Shown here in pieces: positions 17,693-26,236 of a DNA stretch of 64,000 nt. Source of the DNA: Miniimonas arenae (GTDB lineage Bacteria; Actinomycetota; Actinomycetes; Actinomycetales; Beutenbergiaceae); contig NZ_VENP01000003.1 in the NCBI RefSeq assembly GCF_006351005.1, positions 52,763 through 116,762 on the forward strand. The letters are read 5' to 3'. The notes below the pieces were generated by a model. The model was not told the origin of the DNA, did no database searches, and worked only from the letters and a program-made list of their open reading frames with translations. The position numbers and the translations under genes were made by a program. Positions within the stretch are counted from its first letter, which is position 1; each line of letters begins with the position of its first letter.

Positions 17693-18438
17693 TGGCGCAG
17701 CAGCCAGCCGTGGAGCGCGGCACCGGCGCCGCCGTCGGCGCCCGGATCGGGGTCATCACCTTCCCCGGCACGCTCGACGACCGCGACGCGGCACGCGCCG
17801 TCCGGCTCGCGGGCGCCACGCCCGTCACGCTGTGGCACGGCGACCCCGACCTCCACGGCGTGGACGCCGTCGTGCTGCCGGGCGGGTTCTCCTACGGCGA
17901 CTACCTGCGGGCCGGCGCGATCGCCCGGTTCGCCCCGGCGATGAACGCCGTCGTGGACGCGGCGCGCGGCGGTCTGCCAGTGCTCGGGATCTGCAACGGC
18001 TTCCAGATGCTGACCGAGTCGCACCTGCTGCCCGGCTCGATGATCAAGAACGACCACCTGCACTTCCTCTGCCGGGACCAGGGTCTGCGCGTGGAGAACA
18101 CCGCCACCGCGTGGACGTCGCAGTTCGCCGCGGGCGAGGAGATCGTCATCCCGCTGAAGAACCAGGACGGCCAGTACGTCGCGGACGAGCGGACGCTGGA
18201 CGAGCTCGAGGCCGAGGGGCGCGTGGTGTTCCGCTACGTCGGCGGCAACCCGAACGGCTCCCGCCGCGACATCGCGGGGATCACGAACGAGCGCGGCAAC
18301 GTGGTGGGCCTCATGCCGCACCCGGAGCACGCCGTCGAGCCCGGGTTCGGCCCGGACGCGAGCGCCGGCCCCCGGTCGGGCCTCGACGGGCTGCGGTTCT
18401 TCACGTCCGCGATCAGCTCGCTGCTCGCCACCGCCTGA
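17692..18438 (+). CDS. purQ: Phosphoribosylformylglycinamidine synthase subunit PurQ (glutaminase)
   Basis: A 248-residue class I glutamine amidotransferase that supplies ammonia to PurL. The nucleophile Cys is in [13 protein letters not shown] near residue 103, with the His and Glu of the triad in [12 protein letters not shown] near 208. [17 protein letters not shown] and [17 protein letters not shown] are PurQ signatures. A 20-residue tail precedes the usual start. It is coupled to purS by a 1-bp overlap. Confidence 0.97.
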   Translation: MAQQPAVERGTGAAVGARIGVITFPGTLDDRDAARAVRLAGATPVTLWHGDPDLHGVDAVVLPGGFSYGDYLRAGAIARFAPAMNAVVDAARGGLPVLGICNGFQMLTESHLLPGSMIKNDHLHFLCRDQGLRVENTATAWTSQFAAGEEIVIPLKNQDGQYVADERTLDELEAEGRVVFRYVGGNPNGSRRDIAGITNERGNVVGLMPHPEHAVEPGFGPDASAGPRSGLDGLRFFTSAISSLLATA

Positions 18439-18481
18439 GTCCGCTCGACACCACGGAGCGGGACCTCCTTCACAGGAAAAC

Positions 18482-18510
18482 CTACGGTTGCGTAAGTTAC
18501 GCTGACGTAG
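18482..18510. promoter_or_regulatory. Nested 29-bp operator over the acyl-CoA ligase promoter
   Basis: An inner palindrome GCGTAA-G-TTACGC (18490-18502) is framed by CTACG (18482-18486) and CGTAG (18506-18510), all sharing one centre at 18496; only the two 3-bp spacers break symmetry. The -10 candidate TACGCT (18498-18503) lies inside and the last G is the first base of the GTG start. A repressor bound here would block a leaderless promoter. A TetR-type fatty-acid regulator is likely but not shown. Confidence 0.7.
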
Positions 18511-20276
18511 TGAGCGGCGACACCACCTTCCCACCCCTGCGCCTGGCCGGTTCCTGGCCCAACGTCCTCGCGACGTCCGTCCCCGACCAGCTGCGTGACG
18601 CGGCCTACCGCTGGCCCGACCGGATCGCCGTGGACTTCCTCGGCGCCACCCGCACGTACGCCGAGCTCTCCGCCGACGTCGCCCGCGCCGCCCAGGGCCT
18701 CCTGGACCTGGGCGTGCGGCCCGGCGACCGCGTCGCGATCGCGCTGCCCAACTGCACCACGCACGTCGTCGCCTTCTACGCCGTGCTGCGGATCGGGGCG
18801 ATCGTCGTCGAGCACAACCCCACGTACTCCACCGAGGAGCTCACGCACCAGATCGCGGACTCCGGCTCGCGGTTCGCGCTCGTGTGGGAGAAGGTCGTGC
18901 CGGCCGCGCTCGAGGCCCAGGCGAGCAGCGCGCTCGAGACGGTGATCGCCGTCGACCTCTCGGCCGACCTGCCGCGGACCTCCCGGCTCGCGCTGCGCGT
19001 GCCGATCCGCGCGGCCCGCGAGCAGCGCGCGGCCCTGCGCGGCCCGGTCCCGCGCGGCGTGCGGCGCTGGAAGGACGTCCTGGCCGCCACGCCCCTGCGT
19101 GCCGAGCACCCCTACCCTGCGCCCGACGACGTCGCGCTCCTGCAGTACACCGGCGGCACCACGGGCACGCCGAAGGCCGCCGTGCTGCTGCACCGCAACC
19201 TCGTCGCCAACGCCGCGCAGTGCCAGGAGTGGACGGCCGTGCGCGGCGGCACCGAGACCGTGTACGGCGCGCTGCCGTTCTTCCACGCGTTCGGGCTCAC
19301 GCTGTGCCTCGTCTACGGCGTGCGTACGGGCGCCACGCTCGTCGTCTTCCCGAAGTTCGACCCCGCCGCGATGATCGCCGCGCAGAAGCGCCGGCCGGGC
19401 ACGTTCCTGCCCGCCGTCCCGCCGATGATCGACCGGTTCACGACGGCGGCCCGCGCCCAGGGCGTCGACCTCACCTCGTTCTCGTTCGCCTTCTCCGGCG
19501 CGATGCCCCTGCCGGCGGAGACCGCGACGGCATGGGAGGACGCGACCGGCGGCTACGCCATCGAGGGCTACGGCATGACGGAGACGGCCCCCGTCGCGCT
19601 CGGCAACCCGGCGTCGGAGGCCCGGCGGCCGGGGGCGCTCGGCATCCCGTTCCCGGCCACCTCGATCCGGGTCGTCGACCCGGACACGCTCGAGGAGGTG
19701 CCCCAGGGCGAGCGCGGTGAGCTGCTCATCCAGGGTCCGCAGGTGTTCGCCGGGTACTGGAACCGCCCTGAGGAGACGGCGCACCAGCTGCTCGAGGGCG
19801 ACTGGGTGCGCACCGGCGACATCGTCGTCGTGGGCGAGGACGGGTTCGTCACGCTCGTGGACCGCATCAAGGAGATGATCGTGACCGGCGGGTTCAAGGT
19901 GTACCCGTCGCAGGTCGAGGACCGGCTCCGGCAGATGCCCGGGGTCGCGGACGTCGCCGTGGTGGGCATGCCGGCGGGCGACCTGGGGGAGAAGGTGGTG
20001 GCCGCCGTCGTGCTCGACGGCTCGGTGCCCACCCTCACCCTCGCGCAGGTGCGGGAGTGGGCCTCGTCGCGGCTCGCGGGCTACGCGGTGCCGCGCGACG
20101 TGGTGGTCCTGCCCGAGCTGCCGCGCTCGCTGATCGGGAAGGTGCTGCGCCGCGTGGTTCGCGAGGACCTGCTCGAGCGCGTGGCCGCGGCCGTGCCGGG
20201 CGTCCACGGGGGCCACGGCGGGCACGGACACGGTGCGGCCGGCGGTGGCAGCGGCAGCCCGCAGGCGGCCGCCTGA
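18510..20276 (+). CDS. fadD: Long-chain fatty-acid--CoA ligase (AMP-binding enzyme)
   Basis: A 588-residue member of the acyl-adenylate-forming family that activates fatty acids to acyl-CoA with ATP. The P-loop-like YTGGTTGTPKAAVL lies near residue 215, YGMTETAP near 355, GDIVVVGEDGFVTLVDRIKE near 435 and the C-terminal lysine loop PRSLIGKVLRR near 540. The tail is His/Gly-rich (HGGHGGHGHG), which could bind metal but may be incidental. The GTG at 18510 overlaps a strong operator and has no ribosome binding site, so the mRNA is probably leaderless. It ends 13 bp from the convergent phosphotransferase gene. Confidence 0.9.
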   Translation: MSGDTTFPPLRLAGSWPNVLATSVPDQLRDAAYRWPDRIAVDFLGATRTYAELSADVARAAQGLLDLGVRPGDRVAIALPNCTTHVVAFYAVLRIGAIVVEHNPTYSTEELTHQIADSGSRFALVWEKVVPAALEAQASSALETVIAVDLSADLPRTSRLALRVPIRAAREQRAALRGPVPRGVRRWKDVLAATPLRAEHPYPAPDDVALLQYTGGTTGTPKAAVLLHRNLVANAAQCQEWTAVRGGTETVYGALPFFHAFGLTLCLVYGVRTGATLVVFPKFDPAAMIAAQKRRPGTFLPAVPPMIDRFTTAARAQGVDLTSFSFAFSGAMPLPAETATAWEDATGGYAIEGYGMTETAPVALGNPASEARRPGALGIPFPATSIRVVDPDTLEEVPQGERGELLIQGPQVFAGYWNRPEETAHQLLEGDWVRTGDIVVVGEDGFVTLVDRIKEMIVTGGFKVYPSQVEDRLRQMPGVADVAVVGMPAGDLGEKVVAAVVLDGSVPTLTLAQVREWASSRLAGYAVPRDVVVLPELPRSLIGKVLRRVVREDLLERVAAAVPGVHGGHGGHGHGAAGGGSGSPQAAA

Positions 20277-20289
20277 ACCCGCCCGACCG

Positions 20290-21425
20290 CTACCGCTCGG
20301 CGTCGGGCAGCGCGGTGATCGCGGGCTCGGCGACCAGGTCGAGCGCGGCCGCGAGGACCGCCTCGGCGGCCGAGCGGTGCCCGGCCACCCACTCGCCCTC
20401 GTAGCCGCGGATCGGGATCTCCGCGACGAGCACGAGGGATACAGCCGGTAGAGGGCGAACCGCGCGGCCCCGGTGGGCGAGGCCAGCTCCGCCGCGAGCA
20501 CGCCGCCCGCGGCGGTGTTCCCGGCGAGCAGGTCGGGGTCGACGTGCCACAGGCCGAACTGGTCGGCGCCGACGAGGTCGAGCAACGGGTCGCCCCACAC
20601 GGTGCGCTCGGTGTCGATGAGGCCGACGATCCGCGGCTCGCGCTCGCCGTCGGCCGCGCTGCTGCCCTCGTCGCCGCCCGCGTCGCTCCCGACGTCGAGG
20701 AACAGGTTGGCCGGCCACAGGTCGTTGTGCACGATCGCCGCCCGGGTCACGACGTCGAGCGCCCCGCCGTGCCGCGCGAGCGCCGCGCGAACCGCGTCCG
20801 CGGACACCTCGGTGCCCGTGTCGGCGGCGTCCTGGAGCACGCCCTCGACCATGAGCGTGAACGCGGTGCGCCAGTCCGCCGCGCGCAGCCCGGCCTCCGG
20901 CGCGGGGTAGCCGAACGCGGGCGCCCCGACCCGGTGCAGCCGCGCCATCAGCCCGCCCAGCTCGCGGCGCACGACGGCGTCGCTCGCCTCGTCGAGCCCG
21001 GCCACGTTCCACGGGGTACCGGCCAGGTGGCTGGTCACCACGACGTCCGCCACGAACCGCTCCCGCGAGAAGTCGGTGAGGAGCACCGCGGGGACCGGCA
21101 ACCCGCGCTCGCCGAGCACCTCGAAGGTCTCGGCCTCGGTCCGCGCGATGCCCACCTCGTACCGGCACAGCCGCGCCGGGTCGGCGTCGCTCACCTTGAT
21201 CACGGCGCGCGAGCCGTCCGCGAACTCGAGCGTGTGCGCGACGGCGAACATCCCGCCGGTCAGTCGCGTCACCTCGACCACGGCGCCGCGCTCGGCGGTT
21301 AGCGGCGCGACGATCTCGACGAGCTGGTCGGTGGTCGGGAGCACGCGAGGCGTCGACGGCGACGCGGGGGAGGACGCCCGTCGAGCGTACCGAGCCGGCC
21401 CGATGCTGGACCCCGGTCCGGTCAT
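20290..21425 (-). pseudogene. Aminoglycoside phosphotransferase-family kinase, frameshifted near the 3' end
   Basis: A small-molecule kinase of the APH/fructosamine kinase-like fold, about 375 residues once repaired. The catalytic loop AIVHNDLWPANLF (H-x-D-x-x-x-x-N) and the metal loop GLIDTERTVWGDPLLDLVG are intact. Near 20436-20441 the frame breaks: upstream reads RFALYRLYPSCSS, while LVLVAEIPIRGYEGEWVAGH and the natural C-terminus lie in another frame. The expected join RLY-LVLVAE needs a net 2-bp loss or equivalent. It may be a recent mutation or a sequence error. Start uncertain: ATG at 21425, ATG at 21452, or GTG at 21344. Substrate unknown. Confidence 0.65.
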
Positions 21426-21566
21426 GGGCCTGGCCGTCCACCGGCGGTCCATCACTGTCGCGGCGGCGCGCTGACAGGCGCTGACGGGCGCAGACCCCGG
21501 GTGTGATCTCCGGCGCGCCTCCTGGACCTCGCCCCGGCGCATTTGCGAGCCTGGTCCCGGACAAGC

Positions 21567-21603
21567 CGAAGGCCCCTCCGAATAGCGTTCGGAGGGGCCT
21601 TCG
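21567..21603. terminator. Strong 16-bp hairpin, probable terminator
   Basis: CGAAGGCCCCTCCGAA and its exact complement flank a 5-nt loop, TAGCG. No gene ends close to it on either strand: it lies upstream of the phosphotransferase start and 1.3 kb after the acyl-CoA ligase. It may end an unseen transcript in 21604-22200. Confidence 0.6.
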
Positions 21604-22201
21604 TGTACCGCACCGGCGATCGGATCCCTGCTGGCCCTGGGGCCGCGGGGTCCGGTCCCGCGGGTCCGCGCCGTGAGGTGCGGTCCGGCGGTTCGAACGT
21701 TCCGCCGAAGCGGGTCGTTCGCCCGGTCCGTCGCCCTGACCCGGCGACGGGAGGTGCTGAGAGTCCGAGGACCCACCGCACCGCGGGGCGGTGTCCGGTG
21801 TCGGCCGAGCCGGACGCGGGTCGGGCGTCCTGGTGGTCTCCCACCGAGCTCGGCGACCTGTCGGTCACCTCGGGTGAGCCGTCTCGCTCCGGCGGACCGG
21901 CGCGGGGTGGTTCACCCGACCCGTCCAACTCCTGCGCCGTTCGTCCGGTCTCCCGGTCGATCAGCCTCGGTGCTGTGCGAGTAGGGAGAGCGTGCTCCCG
22001 TCCGGGGCGCTCCGCAACCGGTTTGGGGACCGGATCTGCGTCCACAGCGCGTCCCCAAGCTTCTCCACACCGCGGGGCGCCGAACTGCGCCGTCGCGCAC
22101 AGCCCTGTGGACGAAAGTGGTGGACAGGGACCGCCAGGAGTCTCGCATCGTGAGATGCGGGCGCGGGTGGCGGGTGCTCAGGGAGGGCTGCCCGGGACGG
22201 A
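21604..22201. other. 600-bp stretch with no supported gene
   Basis: Frames on both strands are open because of the base composition, but their translations are Arg/Pro/Ser/Gly-rich and look like no protein. Between 22040 and 22130 there are several CCACA/TGTGG words (CGTCCACAGC, TCTCCACACC, CCTGTGGAC). A short box GGCGGTTCGAACGTTCCGCC at 21687 looks like a tRNA T-arm, but no acceptor or anticodon arm fits it. A strong hairpin bounds the left edge. Confidence 0.5.
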
Positions 22202-23194
22202 TCAGGCGAGCGCGAGCGCCGAGCGCAGGTGCAGCGCTCCCCGGCGCGGGTCCCAGGCGGTCATCGACCAGCCGGGCCGCACGCCGCCGGCTGTCACGTC
22301 GAGGTCCTCCGCGCGCTCGAGCCGCAGCGCTACCCGCCCGGGCACCGGGACGGGCGCAGCGAACTCCGCCGTCCAGGTGAACGCCTCGCCGCGCAGCGGG
22401 CCGAGGGCCGCGAGCGCCCGCGCAGCGGTGTCCATGCCGTGAGCGATGGTCCCGCGGAACCCGAACGCGCGCGCCGCAAGGGCGTGGGTGTGGATGGGGT
22501 TGCGGTCCCCGGAGACCGTGGCGTACTCGCGCGAGGTGAGCTTCGCCGTCGTCCATCCCCCGGTGGGCACGGGCGGGCTGAAGGCCGGGCGCTCGGGCCG
22601 GTCGAGGAGCGCGAGGTCGGGCAGCTGCACGCCCTTGGCGAGGTAGGTCGACACGCCCTGCCAGACGAGCTCGCCGTCGGGCCGGCCGACGCGCGCCTCG
22701 GTGACGAGCTCGACCTGCGTGCCCAGGCGGTCGCCGGAGCCGACGGGGCGGCCGACGAGGTCGCGCGCCCACGTGGTGGCGACGAGCGCGTCGTCGGTGC
22801 GCACGGCCCGCAGCTGCTCGACGCGGTTGGCGACGTGCACCATGCCGAGCATCGGCAGCGGGAAGTCCGCGCGGCCCATGAGCGCGAGCTGCAGCGGGAA
22901 GAGCGTGACGTGGACGAAGCCCGGGGGAGCTGCCTCGCCCGCGGTCTCGCCGATCAGCCGGCAGTAGGCGTCCAGCCGGGCGCGGTCCAGGTGCACGTCG
23001 GCGACGCGGAGCGCCCGGTCGGGCAGACCTTCCCCGACCGAGGCGGTCGCGACCATCGCGCGACCGGCCCGCGCGAGCGCGCCGGCGTACAGCGGCCCGG
23101 TGGCCGGGAGCGCGGCGAGGTGGTCGACGCGGGTCGGGGCGCCGGCCGTCGACCCGCCGTCGAACGCGCCGCCGTCGAGCGTCTCGCCGCTCAT
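22202..23194 (-). CDS. MaoC-family 3-hydroxyacyl-CoA dehydratase
   Basis: A 330-residue double hot-dog protein. The second half carries the hydratase 2 motif SREYATVSGDRNPIHTHALA near residue 222, with the catalytic Asp and His, followed by AFGFRGTIAHGMDTAARALA. The first half (FVHVTLFPLQLALMGR, TWARDLVGRPVGSGDRL) is a decayed hot-dog domain, as in fatty-acid synthase-type MaoC proteins. It should hydrate or dehydrate 3-hydroxyacyl-CoA. Its ATG overlaps the fabG stop (ATGA). It is the last gene of a thiolase, FabG, MaoC operon. Confidence 0.85.
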   Translation of the reverse strand: MSGETLDGGAFDGGSTAGAPTRVDHLAALPATGPLYAGALARAGRAMVATASVGEGLPDRALRVADVHLDRARLDAYCRLIGETAGEAAPPGFVHVTLFPLQLALMGRADFPLPMLGMVHVANRVEQLRAVRTDDALVATTWARDLVGRPVGSGDRLGTQVELVTEARVGRPDGELVWQGVSTYLAKGVQLPDLALLDRPERPAFSPPVPTGGWTTAKLTSREYATVSGDRNPIHTHALAARAFGFRGTIAHGMDTAARALAALGPLRGEAFTWTAEFAAPVPVPGRVALRLERAEDLDVTAGGVRPGWSMTAWDPRRGALHLRSALALA

Positions 23195-24549
23195 CGCCCG
23201 ACCAGGTTCTGCCCGCACACCCGCAGCACGGCGCCGTTGACCCCGCCGGCCTGCGGCGAGGCGAGGAACGCGATCGCCTCGGCCACGTCGACGGGCTTGC
23301 CGCCCTGTCCCAGCGAGCTCGCGCGGCGGGAGATCTCCCGCGGCACGGCCGGGATCGAGGACGTCATCTCGGTCTCGATGAACCCTGGCGCCACCGCGTT
23401 GGCGCGCCCGCCGCCGGCCGCGAGCACGGGCGCCCACGCCTGCGTCGCGCCGATCACGCCCGCCTTGGAGTACCCGTAGTTGGTCTGCCCGCGGTTGCCC
23501 GCGATGCCCGACGTCGAGGCGAGCGACACCTGCACGAGGTCCGGCACGCGCGCGGCGAGGGTCTGCGTGATCGCGAGCTGCGCCGCGAGGTTGACCCCCA
23601 CGACGCTCGTCCACTGCTCGGGCGACATGTTCGCGAGCAGCTTGTCCCGCAGGATGCCCGCGTTGTGCACGAGCACGTCGAGCCCGCCGAACGCGCGCTC
23701 GGCACGGTCCAGGATCCGCTCGCCCGCGTCGGGCGCCGTGATGTCGAGCTGCAGCGCGATGCCGCCCACCGCGTTCATCGTGCGCGCCAGGCCCTCGCCC
23801 GCGGCCGGCACGTCGACGCCGAGCACGTGGGCGCCGTCGCGCGCGAGCACGCGCACCGTCTCTGCGCCGATCCCGCGTGCCGCACCGGTCACGACGGCGA
23901 CGAGCCCCTCGAGCGGTCGCGTCCAGTCCGCGGGGGCCACGCCGTCGGACGTGATCGGCAGCAGCTGGCCGTCCACGAACGCGGACCGGGCCGAGACGAG
24001 GAAGCGCAGCGCTCCGAGGACGGCCGGCGCCGCGACGTCGACGCCGTCGGCGAGCTGGAGGCCGTTCGCCGTCGCGCCCGCGCGCAGCTCCTTGCCGAGC
24101 GAGCGGACGAGGCCCTCCACGCCGGCGCGGGCCGCGGAGCGGGCGGGGGTGTCGTCGGGGCGTGGCAGCCGCGAGAGCGTGACGACCCGGGCGCACCGCG
24201 CGAGGTCGCGCAGCACGCCGGCGACGGCGAGCACCGCCTCGGCCTCCTCGCCCGGCGACTCGAGGTCGGTCAGCACCGCGACCACGGCGCCCCAGCGCTG
24301 CTGCGCGGGCGCGCCGACCTGCGGGGAGTGCCGCCGCACGTCGACGCCCCAGCCGAGCAGGGCGGTCGCGAGGGCGTCGGCGTCGGGGCCGGTCCCGACC
24401 ACGAGCACCGGTCCGCTCGCGAGCGGCACGTCGACGTGGTCGGGGTCGGTGCGGCGCAGCGAGACCGGCTCGGTGAGGCCGAGCGCCTTCGTCAGGGTGC
24501 GCCCGACCTGCTGCTGCACGCCGCGCAGGGGCGCAGGAACCTTGGCCAT
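23191..24549 (-). CDS. fabG: High-molecular-weight 3-oxoacyl-ACP/CoA reductase (FabG4 type)
   Basis: A 452-residue short-chain dehydrogenase. The first 200 residues are a degenerate Rossmann-like domain (VLVVGTGPDADALATALL), and the second half is the active SDR: VVTGAARGIGAETVRVLARD near residue 215, NAG in LVHNAGILRDKL, Ser in STSGIAGNRGQ and the YxxxK pair in NYGYSKAGVIG. The two-domain build matches mycobacterial FabG4, which uses CoA substrates. It starts 2 bp after the thiolase stop and overlaps the MaoC gene by 4 bp, so it supplies the reductase step between thiolase and dehydratase. Confidence 0.92.
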   Translation of the reverse strand: MAKVPAPLRGVQQQVGRTLTKALGLTEPVSLRRTDPDHVDVPLASGPVLVVGTGPDADALATALLGWGVDVRRHSPQVGAPAQQRWGAVVAVLTDLESPGEEAEAVLAVAGVLRDLARCARVVTLSRLPRPDDTPARSAARAGVEGLVRSLGKELRAGATANGLQLADGVDVAAPAVLGALRFLVSARSAFVDGQLLPITSDGVAPADWTRPLEGLVAVVTGAARGIGAETVRVLARDGAHVLGVDVPAAGEGLARTMNAVGGIALQLDITAPDAGERILDRAERAFGGLDVLVHNAGILRDKLLANMSPEQWTSVVGVNLAAQLAITQTLAARVPDLVQVSLASTSGIAGNRGQTNYGYSKAGVIGATQAWAPVLAAGGGRANAVAPGFIETEMTSSIPAVPREISRRASSLGQGGKPVDVAEAIAFLASPQAGGVNGAVLRVCGQNLVGR

Positions 24550-24551
24550 GC

Positions 24552-25919
24552 TCACGCCTCCAGCAGCATCGCGACGGCCTGGCCGCCCGCGGCGCAGACC
24601 GAGATGACCCCGCGGAACGGTGCCTCGCGCTCGGGGTCGGCGGCTCGCCGTCGGGCCAGCAGGGTTGCGAGCGTCGCCACGATCCGCGCGCCGGTCGCGG
24701 CGAACGGGTGGCCCGCAGCGAGCGAGGAGCCGGCGACGTTGAGCCGGGCCGGGTCGAGCGTCCCGAGCGCGGGGAGCCCGAGGCGCTCGGCGGCGAAGGC
24801 CTCGTCCGCCCAGGCGGTCGTCGTGGCGACCACGACGCCGGCGAACGCCTCGTGGATCTCGACGAGGTCGATGTCGTCGAGGCCGAGCCCCTGGCGGGCC
24901 AGCAGCCGCGGGACGGCGAACGCGCCGCCCATGAGCAGCCCGTCCTCGCCGCGGACGAAGTCGACGGCGGCGGCCTCGGCGTCGACGATCCGGGCCAGCG
25001 CGGGCAGTTGGCGCTGCGCGGCCCACTCGGGCGAGGCGATGAGCACGGCGGCCGCACCGTCCGACAGCGGGGTGGAGTTGCCGGCCGTCATCGTGGGGTT
25101 CGGCTGGTCGTTGCCGAAGACGGTGCGCAGCCCGGCGAGCGCCTCGGCGGTGGTCTCGGGCCGCAGCGCCGCGTCGCGGGTGAGGCCGCGGTAGGGGGTG
25201 ACGAGGTCGTCGAACAGGCCGTCCTGCCACGCCTGCGCGAGGTGGTGGTGGGAGGCGAGGGCGACGGCGTCCTGAGCCTCGCGGGTGACCTGCCACTGCA
25301 GGTTGGTGAGCGCCTGGTGCTCGCCCATCGACAGGTGCGTGCGCGGCTCGTTGACGTTCGGCGCGACGGGCGCGAGGTCCGCAGGACGCAGCTGGCCGAG
25401 CAGCTTGAGCTTCTCCGGCACCGAGCGCGCGCGGCCCAGCCGCAGCAGCACCCGGCGCAGGCGCTCGGAGACCACGATCGGGGCGTCCGACGTCGAGTCC
25501 ACGCCCGCGGCGACGCCCACCTCGATCTGGCCGAGGGTCACCTTGTTGGCCACGTCCCACGCGGCCTCGATGCTCGTCGCGCACGCGCGCTGGAGGGTGA
25601 CGGCCGGGGTGGTCGCGTCCAGCGAGGAGCCGAGGACGGCCTCGCGGGCGAGGTTGAAGTCCCGGCTGTGCGCGAGCACGGCGCCCGCACGGACCTCGTC
25701 AAGCCGGGCGCCGGCGAGGCCAAACCGGGCGGCGAGGCCGTCGATCGTGCTCGTGAGCATGTCGAGGTTCGAGGCGCCCGCGTAGGCGCCGCCCGCCTTT
25801 GCGAACGGGATCCGGTTGCCGCCGACGACGACGGCGGTGCCGTTCGGCGTCGGGCGGGCTGAGCCCGCGGACGAGGCAGTGGGGGAGGCGGTGGGGGAGT
25901 AGGACGGGGCGCTGGTCAT
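24552..25919 (-). CDS. Thiolase family acetyl-CoA C-acyltransferase
   Basis: A 455-residue thiolase. The nucleophilic Cys lies in LQRACATSIEAAW near residue 105; NSTPLSDGAAAVLIAS, DLVEIHEAFAGVV with its catalytic His, AGSSLAAGHPFAATGARI and SVCAAGGQAVAMLLE near the end complete the active site. It should condense or cleave acyl-CoAs. A 30-residue Ser/Thr/Pro tail precedes GTAVVVGGNRIPFAK. The ATG at 25919 has GAGAGG upstream; an in-frame TTG at 25958 lies too close to the promoter. First gene of the thiolase, FabG, MaoC operon. Confidence 0.93.
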   Translation of the reverse strand: MTSAPSYSPTASPTASSAGSARPTPNGTAVVVGGNRIPFAKAGGAYAGASNLDMLTSTIDGLAARFGLAGARLDEVRAGAVLAHSRDFNLAREAVLGSSLDATTPAVTLQRACATSIEAAWDVANKVTLGQIEVGVAAGVDSTSDAPIVVSERLRRVLLRLGRARSVPEKLKLLGQLRPADLAPVAPNVNEPRTHLSMGEHQALTNLQWQVTREAQDAVALASHHHLAQAWQDGLFDDLVTPYRGLTRDAALRPETTAEALAGLRTVFGNDQPNPTMTAGNSTPLSDGAAAVLIASPEWAAQRQLPALARIVDAEAAAVDFVRGEDGLLMGGAFAVPRLLARQGLGLDDIDLVEIHEAFAGVVVATTTAWADEAFAAERLGLPALGTLDPARLNVAGSSLAAGHPFAATGARIVATLATLLARRRAADPEREAPFRGVISVCAAGGQAVAMLLEA

Positions 25920-25962
25920 CGACGACCTCTCGGTGGCTCGTGGCTCTACGGCGGGCAAAGTG

Positions 25963-25980
25963 CCTAGTACCCACAGTACG
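25963..25980. promoter_or_regulatory. GTAC dyad at the thiolase operon promoter
   Basis: GTAC-CCACA-GTAC at 25967-25979 is a short dyad next to a -10 candidate TACTAG (minus strand, 25964-25969). A related GTAC-N4-TACT box precedes the TetR gene at 31040, hinting at shared control. Confidence 0.4.
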
Positions 25981-26082
25981 GGATATCGGGCGAGGTCGGC
26001 AGGGCTGATCGGGCGGCCGGGGAGGGCGGGGCGTCCGGCAGCGCGCGGGCAGGGAGCGGTGGGCGGCCCGGGCGGCCTGCCG

Positions 26083-26236
26083 CTCAGACGCTTTGACTGG
26101 AGGCGCGGTCACTTTGACTGGTCGGGTCTCCGGCCGCCGCACGCGCACCCCGCTGACCTGCGGCGATACCACCCGGCCCACACCGAGTCGCGATCTGGCC
26201 AGTCAATGCGAACACCCCTCCAGTCAAAGCGCACCG
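26083..26236. repeat. 154-bp inverted-repeat element, copy B
   Basis: The same design and exact length as copy A at 10916-11069. Left boxes CGCTTTGACTGG at 26089 and TCACTTTGACTGG near 26109; right boxes CCAGTCAATGCG and CCAGTCAAAGCG (26220-26231). Both copies share the outer edges CTC(A/T)GAC and GCACCG. The centre CGCTGACCTGCG is the reverse complement of that of copy A. The arms differ between copies but keep pairing, a sign that the folded form matters or that both ends are bound by one protein. Confidence 0.75.

Noticed and set aside
21687..21706. tRNA gene
   Set aside because: A TTCGAAC T-arm-like box is present but no acceptor stem, D-arm or anticodon arm can be placed around it.
21543..22442. 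A 299-residue plus-strand protein
   Set aside because: Arg/Pro/Ser/Gly-rich with no ribosome binding site; it overlaps the well-supported MaoC gene in antisense.
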